From NCBI GenBank assembly GCA_019636385.1, contig JAHBXT010000005.1, positions 321,499 through 385,498 on the forward strand: a stretch of 64,000 nucleotides of DNA, in the 5' to 3' direction. The position numbers were made by a program, and so were the translations under genes. This document shows positions 35,501 through 44,450 of this stretch, piece by piece. The stretch comes from Pirellulaceae bacterium (lineage in GTDB: Bacteria > Planctomycetota > Planctomycetia > Pirellulales > Pirellulaceae). Under the pieces are notes generated by a model. The model ran no database searches. It was not told the origin of the DNA and saw only the letters and a list, made by a program, of their open reading frames with translations. Positions within the stretch are counted from its first letter, which is position 1; every line of letters starts with the position of its first letter.

Positions 35501-38500
35501 CTCGACTGAGAGCGTGACATTCACGCTGCCCAACTCCGCTGGTTGCCACTGGACCTGGCCACTGGCGGAGACAGTCAATCCCACAGGCCCGCTCACGAGC
35601 GAGAAGGTCAGCGGTTCATGGTCGTTGTCCACTGCTACGAGCTGCGAGGCGTAGGGTCGCTGAACAATCGCGGTTGGTTTCAATCCCGCTATCCATTGCG
35701 GTAGCTGGTTGCTTGCGACAGGGGTTACGGTAACAGAGCCCTGCTGCCTGGAAACACCTCCGAAGCCATCATCCACTTCCACTTCAAAGGTAAATGACCC
35801 CACCACACTCAGCACGAAGTCGATGATGCCGCTATCGGTCGTGATCGTCATGCCTGCTGGGAACGAGATCAGCCGATAGGTGAATTCTTCTTGTTCAGCA
35901 TCCTGAGCTCGAACTTGGTAACGCCACGCCAGGCCCACTTGTGAGTCCAGAGGAACATTTGAAGTAATGTTCGGAGCGGTATTGATGACGACGTTCAGAG
36001 GGAAACGTTGAATCGCAAAACGCCGTTCAGGGTCGGAGACCTTAATAAGAATATCATGCACACCGGACTGCGAGGCCAATGGAAGCCATTGAACCAACCC
36101 GCTGACTCGATCAATCGTCATCCCTTCCGGAGCCGCGATCAGTTCGTAGTATACGGGGACAGCCAGCGGCGATTGAGCGAATGCTTGATAGATGTAGCTG
36201 CCCGGTGCTGTTGCCTGCTGGGTTGGTTGTGAAAGGAAGACGGGCGTCGGATCTGCTGGTGCGGCGCGCGAGCCGAAATTGACCGCCGGGGTCACGGAGT
36301 TCAGGTTCAATGGTTGGACTCCGGTCTGTGGAGCGCTCTGCAACTGTCCTGCTACTCCGACGAGCCCAACATGAGCCATCTTACCAGTTGTTGTCAGCCG
36401 ATAGCGACCTTGTGCATCGGTAATGGCCGTCGGCTCCCCTGTATCGTAGAAACTATTTCGATTCGTGTCTAAGAACACAGTCCTGCCCGCCTGGATGGGC
36501 TCGCCGGAATTCGTGAAAACTTGGACCTCGAAGGAACCGGTATTGCCGCTCCATGAGTTCGTACTGGAGTTGGCAAGGAACAGCCGCGTTGCTCCCTGGG
36601 GTACCACAATCGTCTGTTCGATACCATCGCTGGTGAAGCCATCCCCAATAAAGAAAAGCTGCCTAAGCTCGGGTGCAATCGACGTGTAGTTGATTCCACC
36701 GGTGACATTGCCAGTAGATCGAAAATCGAGCGACGCAGGAGTAGTCTGACCTGACGGCGACTCGTCATTCAAGAAGACACCCAACAGCGAACCGTGATTG
36801 GGACCTGCGTACTGCGAAATGCCATGGAGTGCATTCGAGACAGTGCCAGTGGCATTGTAGACGATTCCGTCAGGCGAGCGCGTTCCCACAAAACCATCCG
36901 ATAGCGTGTGGCCAGTCGCTCGAATACGGAGGACTTGGCCGGGCTGAATTGCTAGCGACGGTGGGGAGCCTTGAGGGGCGGTGCTACCGTATGCCGTCGA
37001 TCCGTTGGCCATGCCAGCTAAATAGGGATTCGCGTAGCCCGGAACGATGAGTCGTTGTGCAGTCGATGGCACCAGCATCAGATCATCGATTGCGAACGAA
37101 TTCTCTGCTGAGCTATTGTTCGGATTCGGCGGCAATGTGCTTCCAACAGAGATAATCTCCAGGATACCTTGCTCGGTGGCTGCATGGAGACTGTGACGGA
37201 ACTGTTTCCAAGCACCAGCAGAAATGTCTTCCAGCGTAAAGGCGGAGCCTAACGGTTGACCATTCCAGTGGACTTCCATTCTGGCAGCTTCGTGGTTGTT
37301 GGGACGCAGTGCCCAGAAACTGAAGTCGTAATCCTGACCAGGTATTAGCGTCACCAATTGTCGCCAGGCGACTCGATCTTGATGGTCACCGTTGACGATC
37401 AGCATCAAGTCTTGGTTAGAGCCATTGGTGTGTCCGAAATAGTCTGACGTGGTTGGGATAACACGTGACGACAATCCGACAGTGACTTGAGCATCGCCGA
37501 GCCAACCCGAACCTGACTGAGGCGTACGCTGATAAAAGTTGGTTTCCCAGCCAGCCGGCCCCGAGCTAAAGTCAGGATTCGCAATGCGATTGAAATCCGA
37601 CGGCAAGTCTTGAACCCCATCTCCATTCACATCCAAGAATACGATGCCGCTGACCTGTTTTAAGAAGGGTGGGACGATATCGACATGGAACGACTGTTCT
37701 GCGACTCCCCCTCGCCCATCCTCGACTCGGACGATGACCTCATGAGTAGCTTCCGATGCGAGCGCCTTCTGACGAGTCGGATAGTTGCGCCAGTCGGGCG
37801 TGCCCGTAAGCGTACCGTGATTACGCGCTGGTGAGGAATCGAGAATGGTCGTAACATCTCGTGACTCGTTAAAGTTCCACTGCAATACCAAACCTGTTGC
37901 GTCGCTCGGAACATCCGCCAGCATTCCCTGGGTGATTTCCGCTGCGGTCAATGCGCGATTCCAGATTCGTTGGCGCGCCAAGGTTGCAATGTTCTTTCCG
38001 GATTGAAGCGGTGATGCATTGTAGCTGATACCTTCAGGGCTCACTGCCGTGCCGACATTCACTCCGTTGATCCACAGCGTCAGCGCTTTCGACGTGTCGT
38101 CAAACGTCATGGCCACATGGGTCCACTTTTGAAACTGGACAGGTGTCGGAGCGGTGACGATAGCTAAGCTATTCGCGTTGTCAGGCGAGCCCACCCTGGC
38201 GCGAAGCGTCCCATAGTAGTACTCCAGTCCGAAAGACAACACATTGGGGTTCGTGGTAGAAGCTCTCTTGGCGAGCAAATTTTCCCATACCGCTCCGTTG
38301 GGATCTTCAAAGTAGTACCAGCCCTCAACCGAGACGCTGGCGGGTCGCAAACTCGGCGCATCGGGTGCCTCGATATATCCGTAGTTTTGTGAGCCGGTGT
38401 GGAGTTTCAGCGACGACGTTCTCGGATCCCAGTCGATTTCCCCTGTCGTGGGATGGATCGTCATCCCCTGGGGAGCTTCAGCCAGCGAGTAGCGTAGCGC

Positions 38501-41500
38501 GGATTGATTCTGCAAGACGACATTGGGCTGATAGCGATAGACCGAATCGGCTGCGACCTCGGTGATGGGAGTACTGGTGAAGCGCGGGACACTTTGAGAT
38601 ACAGGTGCTGTTACGATGATTCGGAAGCCTTGTTGCGTCACGCCGCCTCGACCATCCGAGGCTTCCACAACGACACTATTACCTCCGAGCTGCTCAGGCA
38701 TCGGAGCCCAATAGATTGTGTTCGTCACTAGATCATGCAGCATGCCCCCGGGTGCATCTATCAGTTCGAAAGAAACTGGGTCATCATCGGGGTCGATGGC
38801 CGCTGGCTGATAAGTCCACAGTCGGCTGGGATCAAAGCGATTAAGGATGAGACTGACGGTATCGTCACCTTGATTGACCACCAACACATCGGGTGCCCCG
38901 TCACCGTTCACATCATCAGCCACAAGCCGAATCGGGTGCACTCCGACTTCAATCCACTGAGGCGCGGTGAATTTTCCAGCTCCGCGTTGGTAGAGGAATC
39001 CAACGCGACCTGCATCGGGCTGAGCGACGACAAGATCGTTGCGGCCATCGCGGTTCATGTCTGCAATTGCGAGCGCACCTGGGCTGGTGATTCCTAACAC
39101 GCTGATGGCTGTACCGAATGTCCCGTTTCCGTGCCCCGGTAGGATGATCACTCGCTCGCCGTTGGGATCAGTCAATGCGATATCGAGCGCGCCATCTTCA
39201 GTTACATCTCCTAAGGTCAAGTCGCCCGGCGCGAATCCCAGCGGCAGAACAAGAGATGGAGAAAATGTACCAGCTGAGCCGATCAAGACCATGATCGTCT
39301 CTTCACTCTTGCTCAAGACAATCAAGTCCTGGATACCATCGCCGTTGAGATCCGCGATTCGCAGATCGGATGGTCGAACAGGGAGCTCAATATCCTCGCG
39401 ATTAAAATTCCCACTAGCGGATTGTCGGAAGATCGACACCGATTTCCCTTGCTGGTTGGCGGTGAGAATGTCCAGCAATCCGTTCTGGTCGACATCCAAC
39501 AGATCCACCGCGACCGGGTAGAGATCGGTCAAGAGGTCTGGCTGGCGTGCAAAGACTTCGTCGGTAACTTGATAGTGCAGCTTGACTCGATTCAGGCCAC
39601 TGATGATCGACACCAGGTCGGCTTTGCCATCGCCATTCAAATCACCGGAGACGACATCCGACACGCCCCGAGGCTGGCTGATGAACGCTACGCCTTGCGT
39701 CCCTTCAGCAGTTCCAGCGAGGTCGTCGCGGCCATCTCCATTGAAGTCCCCGATAACGGAACCATTGAGATTTGCGACCGCTGTGAAACCATGCAGCTCC
39801 GAAAAAGTTCCATCGCCACGGCCGAACAAAATACTTTGGTAAGGTCTGGAGCTTTGAGAGAGGAACCCCCAACCCCACATGGCCACCAGGTCCGTGACCC
39901 CATCCCCATTGAAATCGCCACGATCGAGTTGAAAGGTATGGGTGTAGTAGTTGGTCGTGTCGCGGAACGTGAAGTCCCCGTTTCCGAACATTACCGTGGT
40001 TTGTACATGGTTGCCGCTGTAAGCGATGTCGTTGATGCCGTCACCATCGAAGTCATCAATGACGTAGGAGTAAATCGAGCGATCGTGCGGAATGAAAGCT
40101 GGGTTCTCAATGACCGTCTTTCGAAAGAGCGTCGAAGCATCGGTGGCTGGTCCACCAGTTTGTTCCAAGATGACCCAGCGGGCTGGAATACCGCTACTGG
40201 GTATGGACCGACTGAAGAAGAAAATTTCTTGCTTGCCGTTCCCGTTGAGATCTCCTATGCCTACCGATTCGTCGAAGTAAAAGCCATGGGCACGAGGCCA
40301 ATTGGTGATGGTATCATTGCTGTCGGGCAGGATGTTGTAGCGACGATTCACCGGGTCATAGAGCAACACTGCCAAACGAGTGGTGTGGTTCGTATCTATG
40401 TTGCCGGTCTGCAAACGATAAACTAGGTCCGGATACCCATCGCCGTTGAAGTCGTCCACTTGAAGGACTCTATTGCTGACCCCTGATTGTCCCCCAGGTG
40501 CGACCACGCTGGGCAATGCCTGAAAAGCGCCGTTACCAAGTCCAAACGCTTGTCGAAACTGGGTTCCATCGATCCACGCGAGATCCAGATTACCGTCCAA
40601 GTCGATATCCAGGACGGTTAGCGAGTGGGCGCTATTCACACCCCCGAAAACAGTGGAGTACGCCTCGAAAGTACCATCCCCAAGGCCAGACGCGAAATAG
40701 AATCCACCGCCAAATCCGATCCCTCCGTAGGTGACGATGTCCAAGACCCCGTCGTTATTAAAATCCCCTGTGACCGATTCTCGCATTCCGAACGTGGTGG
40801 GGGAGAAACTCTGATCGAAGTCAAAATTGCGAAGGCTTTGTGGGGCCCGGAGAGTGCCAGGGCGATCACCAAGCAACAAACCCACACTACCTGCTTGCTC
40901 TCCCACAAGTGCATTTCCCAACAGGATATCCATCACGCCGTCTCGGTTAAAATCAGCAGCTGCGGCGAAAATTGTCGATTGGGAATTTCTGAAGGTACCG
41001 GTACCAATATCGGAATCGAACGCGGTGCTGTACTGCGTTAGTGCAAAGGTCCCATCGCCACGTCCCAGTCCAATCAACAGCGAATTCTCGTTATTTGTGT
41101 TCCCGAACACGAAATCCAGATGTGCATCCCCGTTCAGTTCTAGTCCGCGGCCAGTCTGATTTCCAAGGCCGTACCATTCAACCGTGTAGGGCAACAGCGT
41201 TACAGAGCCACTGGAAGTGCCGTCTCCAAATCGGCCATCCCCCTGTCCTCGCATCAGAGTCGCGCCAAATGGACCTGATATCAGAGCATCCACTTTGCCA
41301 TCACTGTCAAAGTCATCAAAGTAGCCGCTGGTCGCATTGAAAAAAACGCCACTCGGATTGCCAGAAGAGTGAAAAGACTTGGTTGCCGAGTCGATGCGAG
41401 TCCCAAAACTGCCCGTGCCGTCATTCAAGTATGATTCGATACGAAGGTTGTTGTAGTTTAGCCGTACAATGTCCGGCCCATTCGCACCATCCAGGTCCGC

Positions 41501-43879
41501 AATATACCCCTGCCCGCCGTTGTTCGTGTCCTCCGTGATGACAAACGACTCAGAGAAACGACCTGTGCCATCGCCACGATAGATGCTGATCGCTTGGCGG
41601 CCACTAATCTGTACCTGTACATTTTCGAACAGTACCAGATCCAAGTTGTCATCTCGATCTATATCGGCCATCTGCGCGAGCGCAACATAGTTCCCCTCAA
41701 CGGTACTGGTCGTGGGGTTGGTATCAAACGAACCTGAACCGGTGTTGGCATACACGAGAATGCGATTGGTGGCGATGGTCGTAACGACAATATCCTTCAG
41801 CCCATCGGAAGTCACATCTGCAAAGTGAATTGATGCTCCTCGTCCAATCCGTCCAGCCACCGCTGGCAATTCCACTTGCCAGCCGTCGCGGAACGAACCA
41901 TCACCATTTCCAAAACGAACAACGACGAATCCACGATCGTTGGGATCGTTCCAATTGCCATTGCCGCGAAGATTAACAAGAGCCAGAACGTCTGGAAGAC
42001 CATCGCCGTTAATGTCCTCCGCCAGAACCTGCTGCACATCCCGTTCGTGTTGACCGGTAGTGTTGGGGACAAGCCCAAGATCAATGGCGGTGGGGCCTTC
42101 GAAAATGCTTCTTAACTCGGCAGGAGGGAGTTCACCCAAACTGATTGGTTGATTTGCCCCCAAGAGGATCGGACTACTGGGAAGCAAGCCCAATTGATTC
42201 TCGATACGGTTGGCGGTGACAATCGTCTTGAGGCCCGATGAACCGCTCAGCAATGTTGCCGCCGCGGGGCCTTGTCCGGTCGCGTAGGTGTGTACTTCGA
42301 AGGGACTCGAAATGAAGGTGTCGATCTCCGGCTCGCTCGTAAAGATCGGCGGCCGATTGGGGAGTTGCTCTACTACGCGCAAATCGAATCTTTGTTCGAC
42401 GTACAATCCATACTGGTCGGTGGCCCGCATGACAATTTGATGCGCACCAGTATCCGCTATCTCGGTTTGCCACTGGACCTGACCTGACTGCGGATCGATG
42501 GTCATCTGATCGGGACCGGCGATCAATGAGTAACTTAACGGTGAATCGATGGTGGAAGTGGCTTGGGCGTGGTATCGGTAATTTCGTCCTGCTTCAATGC
42601 TGGTCACTGGCTGGGAGCTGAAGCCGACCGGACCGGTATGGAGCCTTCCGTAGACACTCAGCCGATACTCGAATCGCTGGCCCGAATCGTTGCGAAAGCG
42701 AATCTCTGGGCCAGCGAGCGACTGGCCACTGGCCAGTACCGGGCCGTCCAGCCTGCCTGTTAAATCAATAAACGGACGGCCATCCGGCAAGAAGCCATCG
42801 GGCCGTACCATAAACACGTTCGGGTCGCTGAAGTTCTCGAAAACGGCGATGATCGGTCCCAGTACCGCTGTGTTACCCCGGTTAGTCAACTGGGCCTGGG
42901 AGACCAACTGCAGGCGGTCGGTACTCAGACTCGTGCGACCGTAGTCGACTTCAAACATCCCTGTCAGATCGCTCAGTTGCCGAAAATCAAAGGCGCTGAC
43001 CGGTGTTTGTCGAGATTCAGACAATCCTTCACCACTGCCCGGTGGCAGCGAGGTTGGAAGCTCCACGAACTCGTAGCCGCGAATAATGACACTGGTGCTG
43101 TCGTCGCTATCGTTATTGACCAGCCGCGCCAGCACGCGGATCTCGGTCCCTACTGGGAATTCCGATAGATCAAAGATGACTTTTGAGTCTTGTCCGGCGG
43201 CAGCAATATCCATCCATACGCCACTGGCAGCTACAGGCTGATAACCTTCGGTCCAGTTGAATGCTGCTGAGCGGCTGGAGCTGAGCCGATTGGAGACTGG
43301 ATTGCCGTTGGCCTGAACAATTTGAATCTCGAAGGCGTCGCGAATCTGCTGCCGTGCCTGTGTGTCGAACTCAGGTGCCTGAAACTTCACCTCCAGAGCT
43401 GGACGATTGGCAGGGACATTTAGAATTCTGTCCAGCTCCGTCACAAAGCCCGAACCCTCGAGCAATTGCGGCGAGCACGCAGCGCCGGCGAAGGAGCCGC
43501 CATCGGTGAAGAAGCCGCCGACGACACCGGAGCCTGCAAAGTTGAGGTGATTGACAACGCGCAGAGCGTCATTGGCGGAGACTCGGCCGTCGCAGTTGGT
43601 GTCCACATACGGACCACTGCTGGGGGCCTCCACTTGGCGTGGCAGGTCACGCGGCAGACTGGGATTATTCAGCCAGTTGACAATTCGCAGAGCATCCTGC
43701 GCGCTGACACGTGCCGGTTGGTCGCCAGTAACATCCAGAGGAAACACCGGATTGTGCCACATCGCAGCCGCCAACAGATCGCGGCGCTCAAGCTGTTCTA
43801 ACTGGTGTACTCGCCGACGATATCTGCGTTCACTGTGCGCACTGATGAGCCGCTTCCAGCGGTTCAGCCGATCAGACAT
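29522..43879 (-). CDS. Giant surface protein B: paralogue of protein A with different tip
   Basis: 4785 aa with the same order as protein A: QLERRDLLAA and dockerin pair, first He_PIG module, FG-GAP/VCBS repeats (about 600-1670), a LamG-like domain (1825-2000), SdrD-B-like segments, seven cadherin/He_PIG-like modules (2550-3180), an RHS shell beginning GNFRLSFEDLTIPVAGIP, YD repeats, and the core YFLRARHYDPATGRFISQDP with NRDPSGE. It carries an extra segment at about 2095-2265 (ANPDFSSGPAGWETNFY...), a jelly-roll-like carbohydrate-binding type of fold by appearance. The 180-residue tip is mostly helical with a Gly-zipper stretch (GAVSGLLAAISGGS, FFLGAAGGAAGQFF) and shares nothing obvious with tip A. 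ATG 43879 follows GGAG at good spacing. The first 1.27 kb of shared sequence is nearly identical to gene A; later regions are homologous but diverged. Confidence 0.86.
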   Translation of the reverse strand: MSDRLNRWKRLISAHSERRYRRRVHQLEQLERRDLLAAAMWHNPVFPLDVTGDQPARVSAQDALRIVNWLNNPSLPRDLPRQVEAPSSGPYVDTNCDGRVSANDALRVVNHLNFAGSGVVGGFFTDGGSFAGAACSPQLLEGSGFVTELDRILNVPANRPALEVKFQAPEFDTQARQQIRDAFEIQIVQANGNPVSNRLSSSRSAAFNWTEGYQPVAASGVWMDIAAAGQDSKVIFDLSEFPVGTEIRVLARLVNNDSDDSTSVIIRGYEFVELPTSLPPGSGEGLSESRQTPVSAFDFRQLSDLTGMFEVDYGRTSLSTDRLQLVSQAQLTNRGNTAVLGPIIAVFENFSDPNVFMVRPDGFLPDGRPFIDLTGRLDGPVLASGQSLAGPEIRFRNDSGQRFEYRLSVYGRLHTGPVGFSSQPVTSIEAGRNYRYHAQATSTIDSPLSYSLIAGPDQMTIDPQSGQVQWQTEIADTGAHQIVMRATDQYGLYVEQRFDLRVVEQLPNRPPIFTSEPEIDTFISSPFEVHTYATGQGPAAATLLSGSSGLKTIVTANRIENQLGLLPSSPILLGANQPISLGELPPAELRSIFEGPTAIDLGLVPNTTGQHERDVQQVLAEDINGDGLPDVLALVNLRGNGNWNDPNDRGFVVVRFGNGDGSFRDGWQVELPAVAGRIGRGASIHFADVTSDGLKDIVVTTIATNRILVYANTGSGSFDTNPTTSTVEGNYVALAQMADIDRDDNLDLVLFENVQVQISGRQAISIYRGDGTGRFSESFVITEDTNNGGQGYIADLDGANGPDIVRLNYNNLRIESYLNDGTGSFGTRIDSATKSFHSSGNPSGVFFNATSGYFDDFDSDGKVDALISGPFGATLMRGQGDGRFGDGTSSGSVTLLPYTVEWYGLGNQTGRGLELNGDAHLDFVFGNTNNENSLLIGLGRGDGTFALTQYSTAFDSDIGTGTFRNSQSTIFAAAADFNRDGVMDILLGNALVGEQAGSVGLLLGDRPGTLRAPQSLRNFDFDQSFSPTTFGMRESVTGDFNNDGVLDIVTYGGIGFGGGFYFASGLGDGTFEAYSTVFGGVNSAHSLTVLDIDLDGNLDLAWIDGTQFRQAFGLGNGAFQALPSVVAPGGQSGVSNRVLQVDDFNGDGYPDLVYRLQTGNIDTNHTTRLAVLLYDPVNRRYNILPDSNDTITNWPRAHGFYFDESVGIGDLNGNGKQEIFFFSRSIPSSGIPARWVILEQTGGPATDASTLFRKTVIENPAFIPHDRSIYSYVIDDFDGDGINDIAYSGNHVQTTVMFGNGDFTFRDTTNYYTHTFQLDRGDFNGDGVTDLVAMWGWGFLSQSSRPYQSILFGRGDGTFSELHGFTAVANLNGSVIGDFNGDGRDDLAGTAEGTQGVAFISQPRGVSDVVSGDLNGDGKADLVSIISGLNRVKLHYQVTDEVFARQPDLLTDLYPVAVDLLDVDQNGLLDILTANQQGKSVSIFRQSASGNFNREDIELPVRPSDLRIADLNGDGIQDLIVLSKSEETIMVLIGSAGTFSPSLVLPLGFAPGDLTLGDVTEDGALDIALTDPNGERVIILPGHGNGTFGTAISVLGITSPGALAIADMNRDGRNDLVVAQPDAGRVGFLYQRGAGKFTAPQWIEVGVHPIRLVADDVNGDGAPDVLVVNQGDDTVSLILNRFDPSRLWTYQPAAIDPDDDPVSFELIDAPGGMLHDLVTNTIYWAPMPEQLGGNSVVVEASDGRGGVTQQGFRIIVTAPVSQSVPRFTSTPITEVAADSVYRYQPNVVLQNQSALRYSLAEAPQGMTIHPTTGEIDWDPRTSSLKLHTGSQNYGYIEAPDAPSLRPASVSVEGWYYFEDPNGAVWENLLAKRASTTNPNVLSFGLEYYYGTLRARVGSPDNANSLAIVTAPTPVQFQKWTHVAMTFDDTSKALTLWINGVNVGTAVSPEGISYNASPLQSGKNIATLARQRIWNRALTAAEITQGMLADVPSDATGLVLQWNFNESRDVTTILDSSPARNHGTLTGTPDWRNYPTRQKALASEATHEVIVRVEDGRGGVAEQSFHVDIVPPFLKQVSGIVFLDVNGDGVQDLPSDFNRIANPDFSSGPAGWETNFYQRTPQSGSGWLGDAQVTVGLSSRVIPTTSDYFGHTNGSNQDLMLIVNGDHQDRVAWRQLVTLIPGQDYDFSFWALRPNNHEAARMEVHWNGQPLGSAFTLEDISAGAWKQFRHSLHAATEQGILEIISVGSTLPPNPNNSSAENSFAIDDLMLVPSTAQRLIVPGYANPYLAGMANGSTAYGSTAPQGSPPSLAIQPGQVLRIRATGHTLSDGFVGTRSPDGIVYNATGTVSNALHGISQYAGPNHGSLLGVFLNDESPSGQTTPASLDFRSTGNVTGGINYTSIAPELRQLFFIGDGFTSDGIEQTIVVPQGATRLFLANSSTNSWSGNTGSFEVQVFTNSGEPIQAGRTVFLDTNRNSFYDTGEPTAITDAQGRYRLTTTGKMAHVGLVGVAGQLQSAPQTGVQPLNLNSVTPAVNFGSRAAPADPTPVFLSQPTQQATAPGSYIYQAFAQSPLAVPVYYELIAAPEGMTIDRVSGLVQWLPLASQSGVHDILIKVSDPERRFAIQRFPLNVVINTAPNITSNVPLDSQVGLAWRYQVRAQDAEQEEFTYRLISFPAGMTITTDSGIIDFVLSVVGSFTFEVEVDDGFGGVSRQQGSVTVTPVASNQLPQWIAGLKPTAIVQRPYASQLVAVDNDHEPLTFSLVSGPVGLTVSASGQVQWQPAELGSVNVTLSVEDSRGGRAERTESIAVVSRAPMPTLSIDSLPETAARVGILYEYDVIAPEAVLFELVDAPVGMSIDPQYGFIRWMPTRDSLGVQEVVVRGFDLFGHVVTQSFRIAVRSSSLVPTISSAPPTEAVVGSTYLYSVRTSNPSASPLQHELVLAPVGMLIDTQSGEIAWTPTAEQVGLAAVSIRVSDGLGNFSTQTFSIAVAAGVSNRAPSVNSTAPADAVVGQPYVYMLQGTDPEGDDLTYGLRIAPAGMVIDAVSGVITWTPQSAEIGTVGIVLTASDPQGAVAVQSFQVDVRAANRAPEIRSNPTLSISQGELYRYDVLAIDPDREPLTYELVQGPEGMTIDALGRIRWQTQLNTPLGGREVVVRVRDGLGASATQSYTFGVVPDTLAPRLTIIVTGEPVLFPWTVHPAIVRVIATDNVGVTNLELRVDGQSVELAPDGTARVYFSAPGNGRLIATATDAAGNVGTATGRVLMRSGEEDGSGNPAPEAAITSIGQGAAVSGFVDVIGTAISPDFERYTLSYRRIDQTQYSLIHEGTTQVSAAALGKWDTTLLENDNYVLKLEVMDTFGSFAAVEVEVSVTGNLKLGNFRLSFEDLTIPVAGIPITIARSYDTLRADRDGDFGYGWRLEYRNTDLRVSLPKSGLEDLGIFTPFRSGTKIFMTLPGGERVSWTFTPEFKVLPGWAKGNDLVMASPRYTPDRGNTATLSAGSGWLTVNQFGELYATGGMPWNPASPDFGGGFTVTTADGTRYFIDGSTGLMETAADRSGNRLTFSDNGITSSQGDVGITIARDRHGRITSITDPAGNAIRYGYSASGDLIRVTDREDHSTTMTYRTDRPHYLDTIVDPLGRTGIRTNFSDQGRLTSLTMADGTVRQMDYDPDNHFVLVTDPLGRISVIGYDAFGNQVSHTDALGGESRLVFNDLNLPVEYRDPLGRITRYGYDSAGNITSIIDPSGGITYQTFGSFGTLETATDVFGATTRSELDSRGNPLRIRDGVGNLTTITYSISGDPSATVISGVGAIQTTIVNQRLLSITDAAGTVARHEYDGAGYMTASIVMLHTDDGVVEVRREFSHDANGRLLEVVDAVGGRTLYSYDAAGNRTSTTDPLGRITTFTYDSMNRLIRTTYPDGLTETKQYDLVGNLIQLTDRGGRSTHYQYDAVNRPTVIILPDPTPDDLADNPRRAFEYDLAGQLIAVIDEEGYRTTYSYGTASRPAEIIDPLGQTTKITYDLAERKVSHIDPSGHITRWTYDLSGNPIETIYANGELERLQFNARNDVIARTNAIGETTRYEYDPLGRITAVVDPLGNRTTHHYDSLGRLVRTVDALGRQTRFTYDLEDRILSKTLPDGSTRTYEYDLAGQLIREVDFAGQASTYLYDVLGRVVESRRSDEVLEYSYTSTGRIVQVRDNRGVTKYDYDELDRVLKRTDPDGLFVDYTYDQRGNIVSIRTASSLTQYVYDALSRPVVVTDSAGLETEFAYDASSNLVQTRYWNGLVEQRQHDARGRVLQIDLESPTELLSRYTYQIDAAGRRTSLTELDGSQSSYQYDASGRLIRETHTASAGGQRTIQYEYDAVGNRLATFDTASGTTLYSYDSRDQLITLTDATGQTNRIFDANGNLISIVPDNGDRQDFVWDSAGRLIRVTQGAQGILEAEYVYDHRGQRIQTLDARGQRRLLIDDNRPLAVVLEELHEEPTSTVRHTYASSAGARISLLIGAQPMIVHGDHLGSTRLLSNSNGQITDRISYTGFGDVLVRNGVTPLEWLYTGESRDNSSGMYFLRARHYDPATGRFISQDPFAGFQNDPLSLHRYVYAHLNPISNRDPSGENTLIEALQGIQLQSVLQYGLINGAVSGLLAAISGGSIMRGFFSGFFLGAAGGAAGQFFINSQRLLHAQKLPASYSALAEKVVELGGKLKINKKVAEDLMYAAPGFLRGLEELPHLESKIRLASIVLTLASDFGVWGLSLYWQFQNGFELDTSLPSADPIFGINPADVKDYFPNQK
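42561..43828. repeat. 1268-bp near-identical direct repeat, copy in gene B
   Basis: Partner of 27979-29246, same strand and same reading frame. Recombination between the copies would remove exactly 14582 bp and leave one in-frame giant gene. Confidence 0.9.
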
Positions 43880-44290
43880 GATGCACGCTCCACGTTCACT
43901 GGTTGAGGGTGAATTCTGGCTGGGTTCCTACTAGAATAGCGAGATACATCTGCCCAGTCAGGCTAGAAATTTCGCCGTATTCGATGCCTCGCAGTATAGT
44001 TGGATTTCAGGGCAAAGCAAACAGTACTGTGGGGTGGCGCGCGTGGGATCTGTGTGTCAATGTGCCGCGCAAAAACGATATGCGAAATTTCTAGAATACC
44101 GACTATATGATTCTGCTGTGGGCGTTCTGAAATACAGTCGCAATGCTCGCTGAGATTTAAGACGTTTTTTTGTCTGTCGGCTTCGCGCATTTGCGAGAGT
44201 TAGGATTTGAATGACACTATCGCTTGGTCAGTCACGATGTATGCACGTTGAAGGATGTTGGCGATCAAGAGAAACACTTGCGGGACTGGA
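43880..44290. other. Upstream region of giant gene B
   Basis: About 410 bp with no supported gene. It contains the promoter side of giant gene B (GGAG ribosome binding site at 43888-43891 on the minus strand). No recognised regulatory site was identified. Confidence 0.4.
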
Positions 44291-44395
44291 CTAGACGATT
44301 TCGCATTCCACTTGTGGTTCATGCACACCGTCGGCCGTGTACTCGATGCCTTCATCAATGTCACGCAGCGTAGTACCACATCGCCTGCAAAGCAT
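44291..44395 (-). CDS. Possible 34-residue CxxC protein
   Basis: A short frame reads MLCRRCGTTLRDIDEGIEY and continues to VECEIV. It has an N-terminal CRRCG knuckle like half of a zinc ribbon, an acidic polar middle and a third Cys near the end. The composition looks protein-like rather than random, but length alone gives weak support and the ribosome binding site is poor. It lies between giant gene B and lexA, read in the same direction as the giant genes. Confidence 0.35.
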   Translation of the reverse strand: MLCRRCGTTLRDIDEGIEYTADGVHEPQVECEIV

Positions 44396-44450
44396 CCACT
44401 GTCTACTGAACGGATGTTTAGGCTATACTGATAAGGCGAGTTGCCGCACT

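Noticed and set aside
39422..40426. A 334-codon plus-strand frame inside giant gene B
   Set aside because: It is antisense to the FG-GAP repeats, has no recognisable domain, and its length follows from the repetitive codon pattern of the minus-strand gene.
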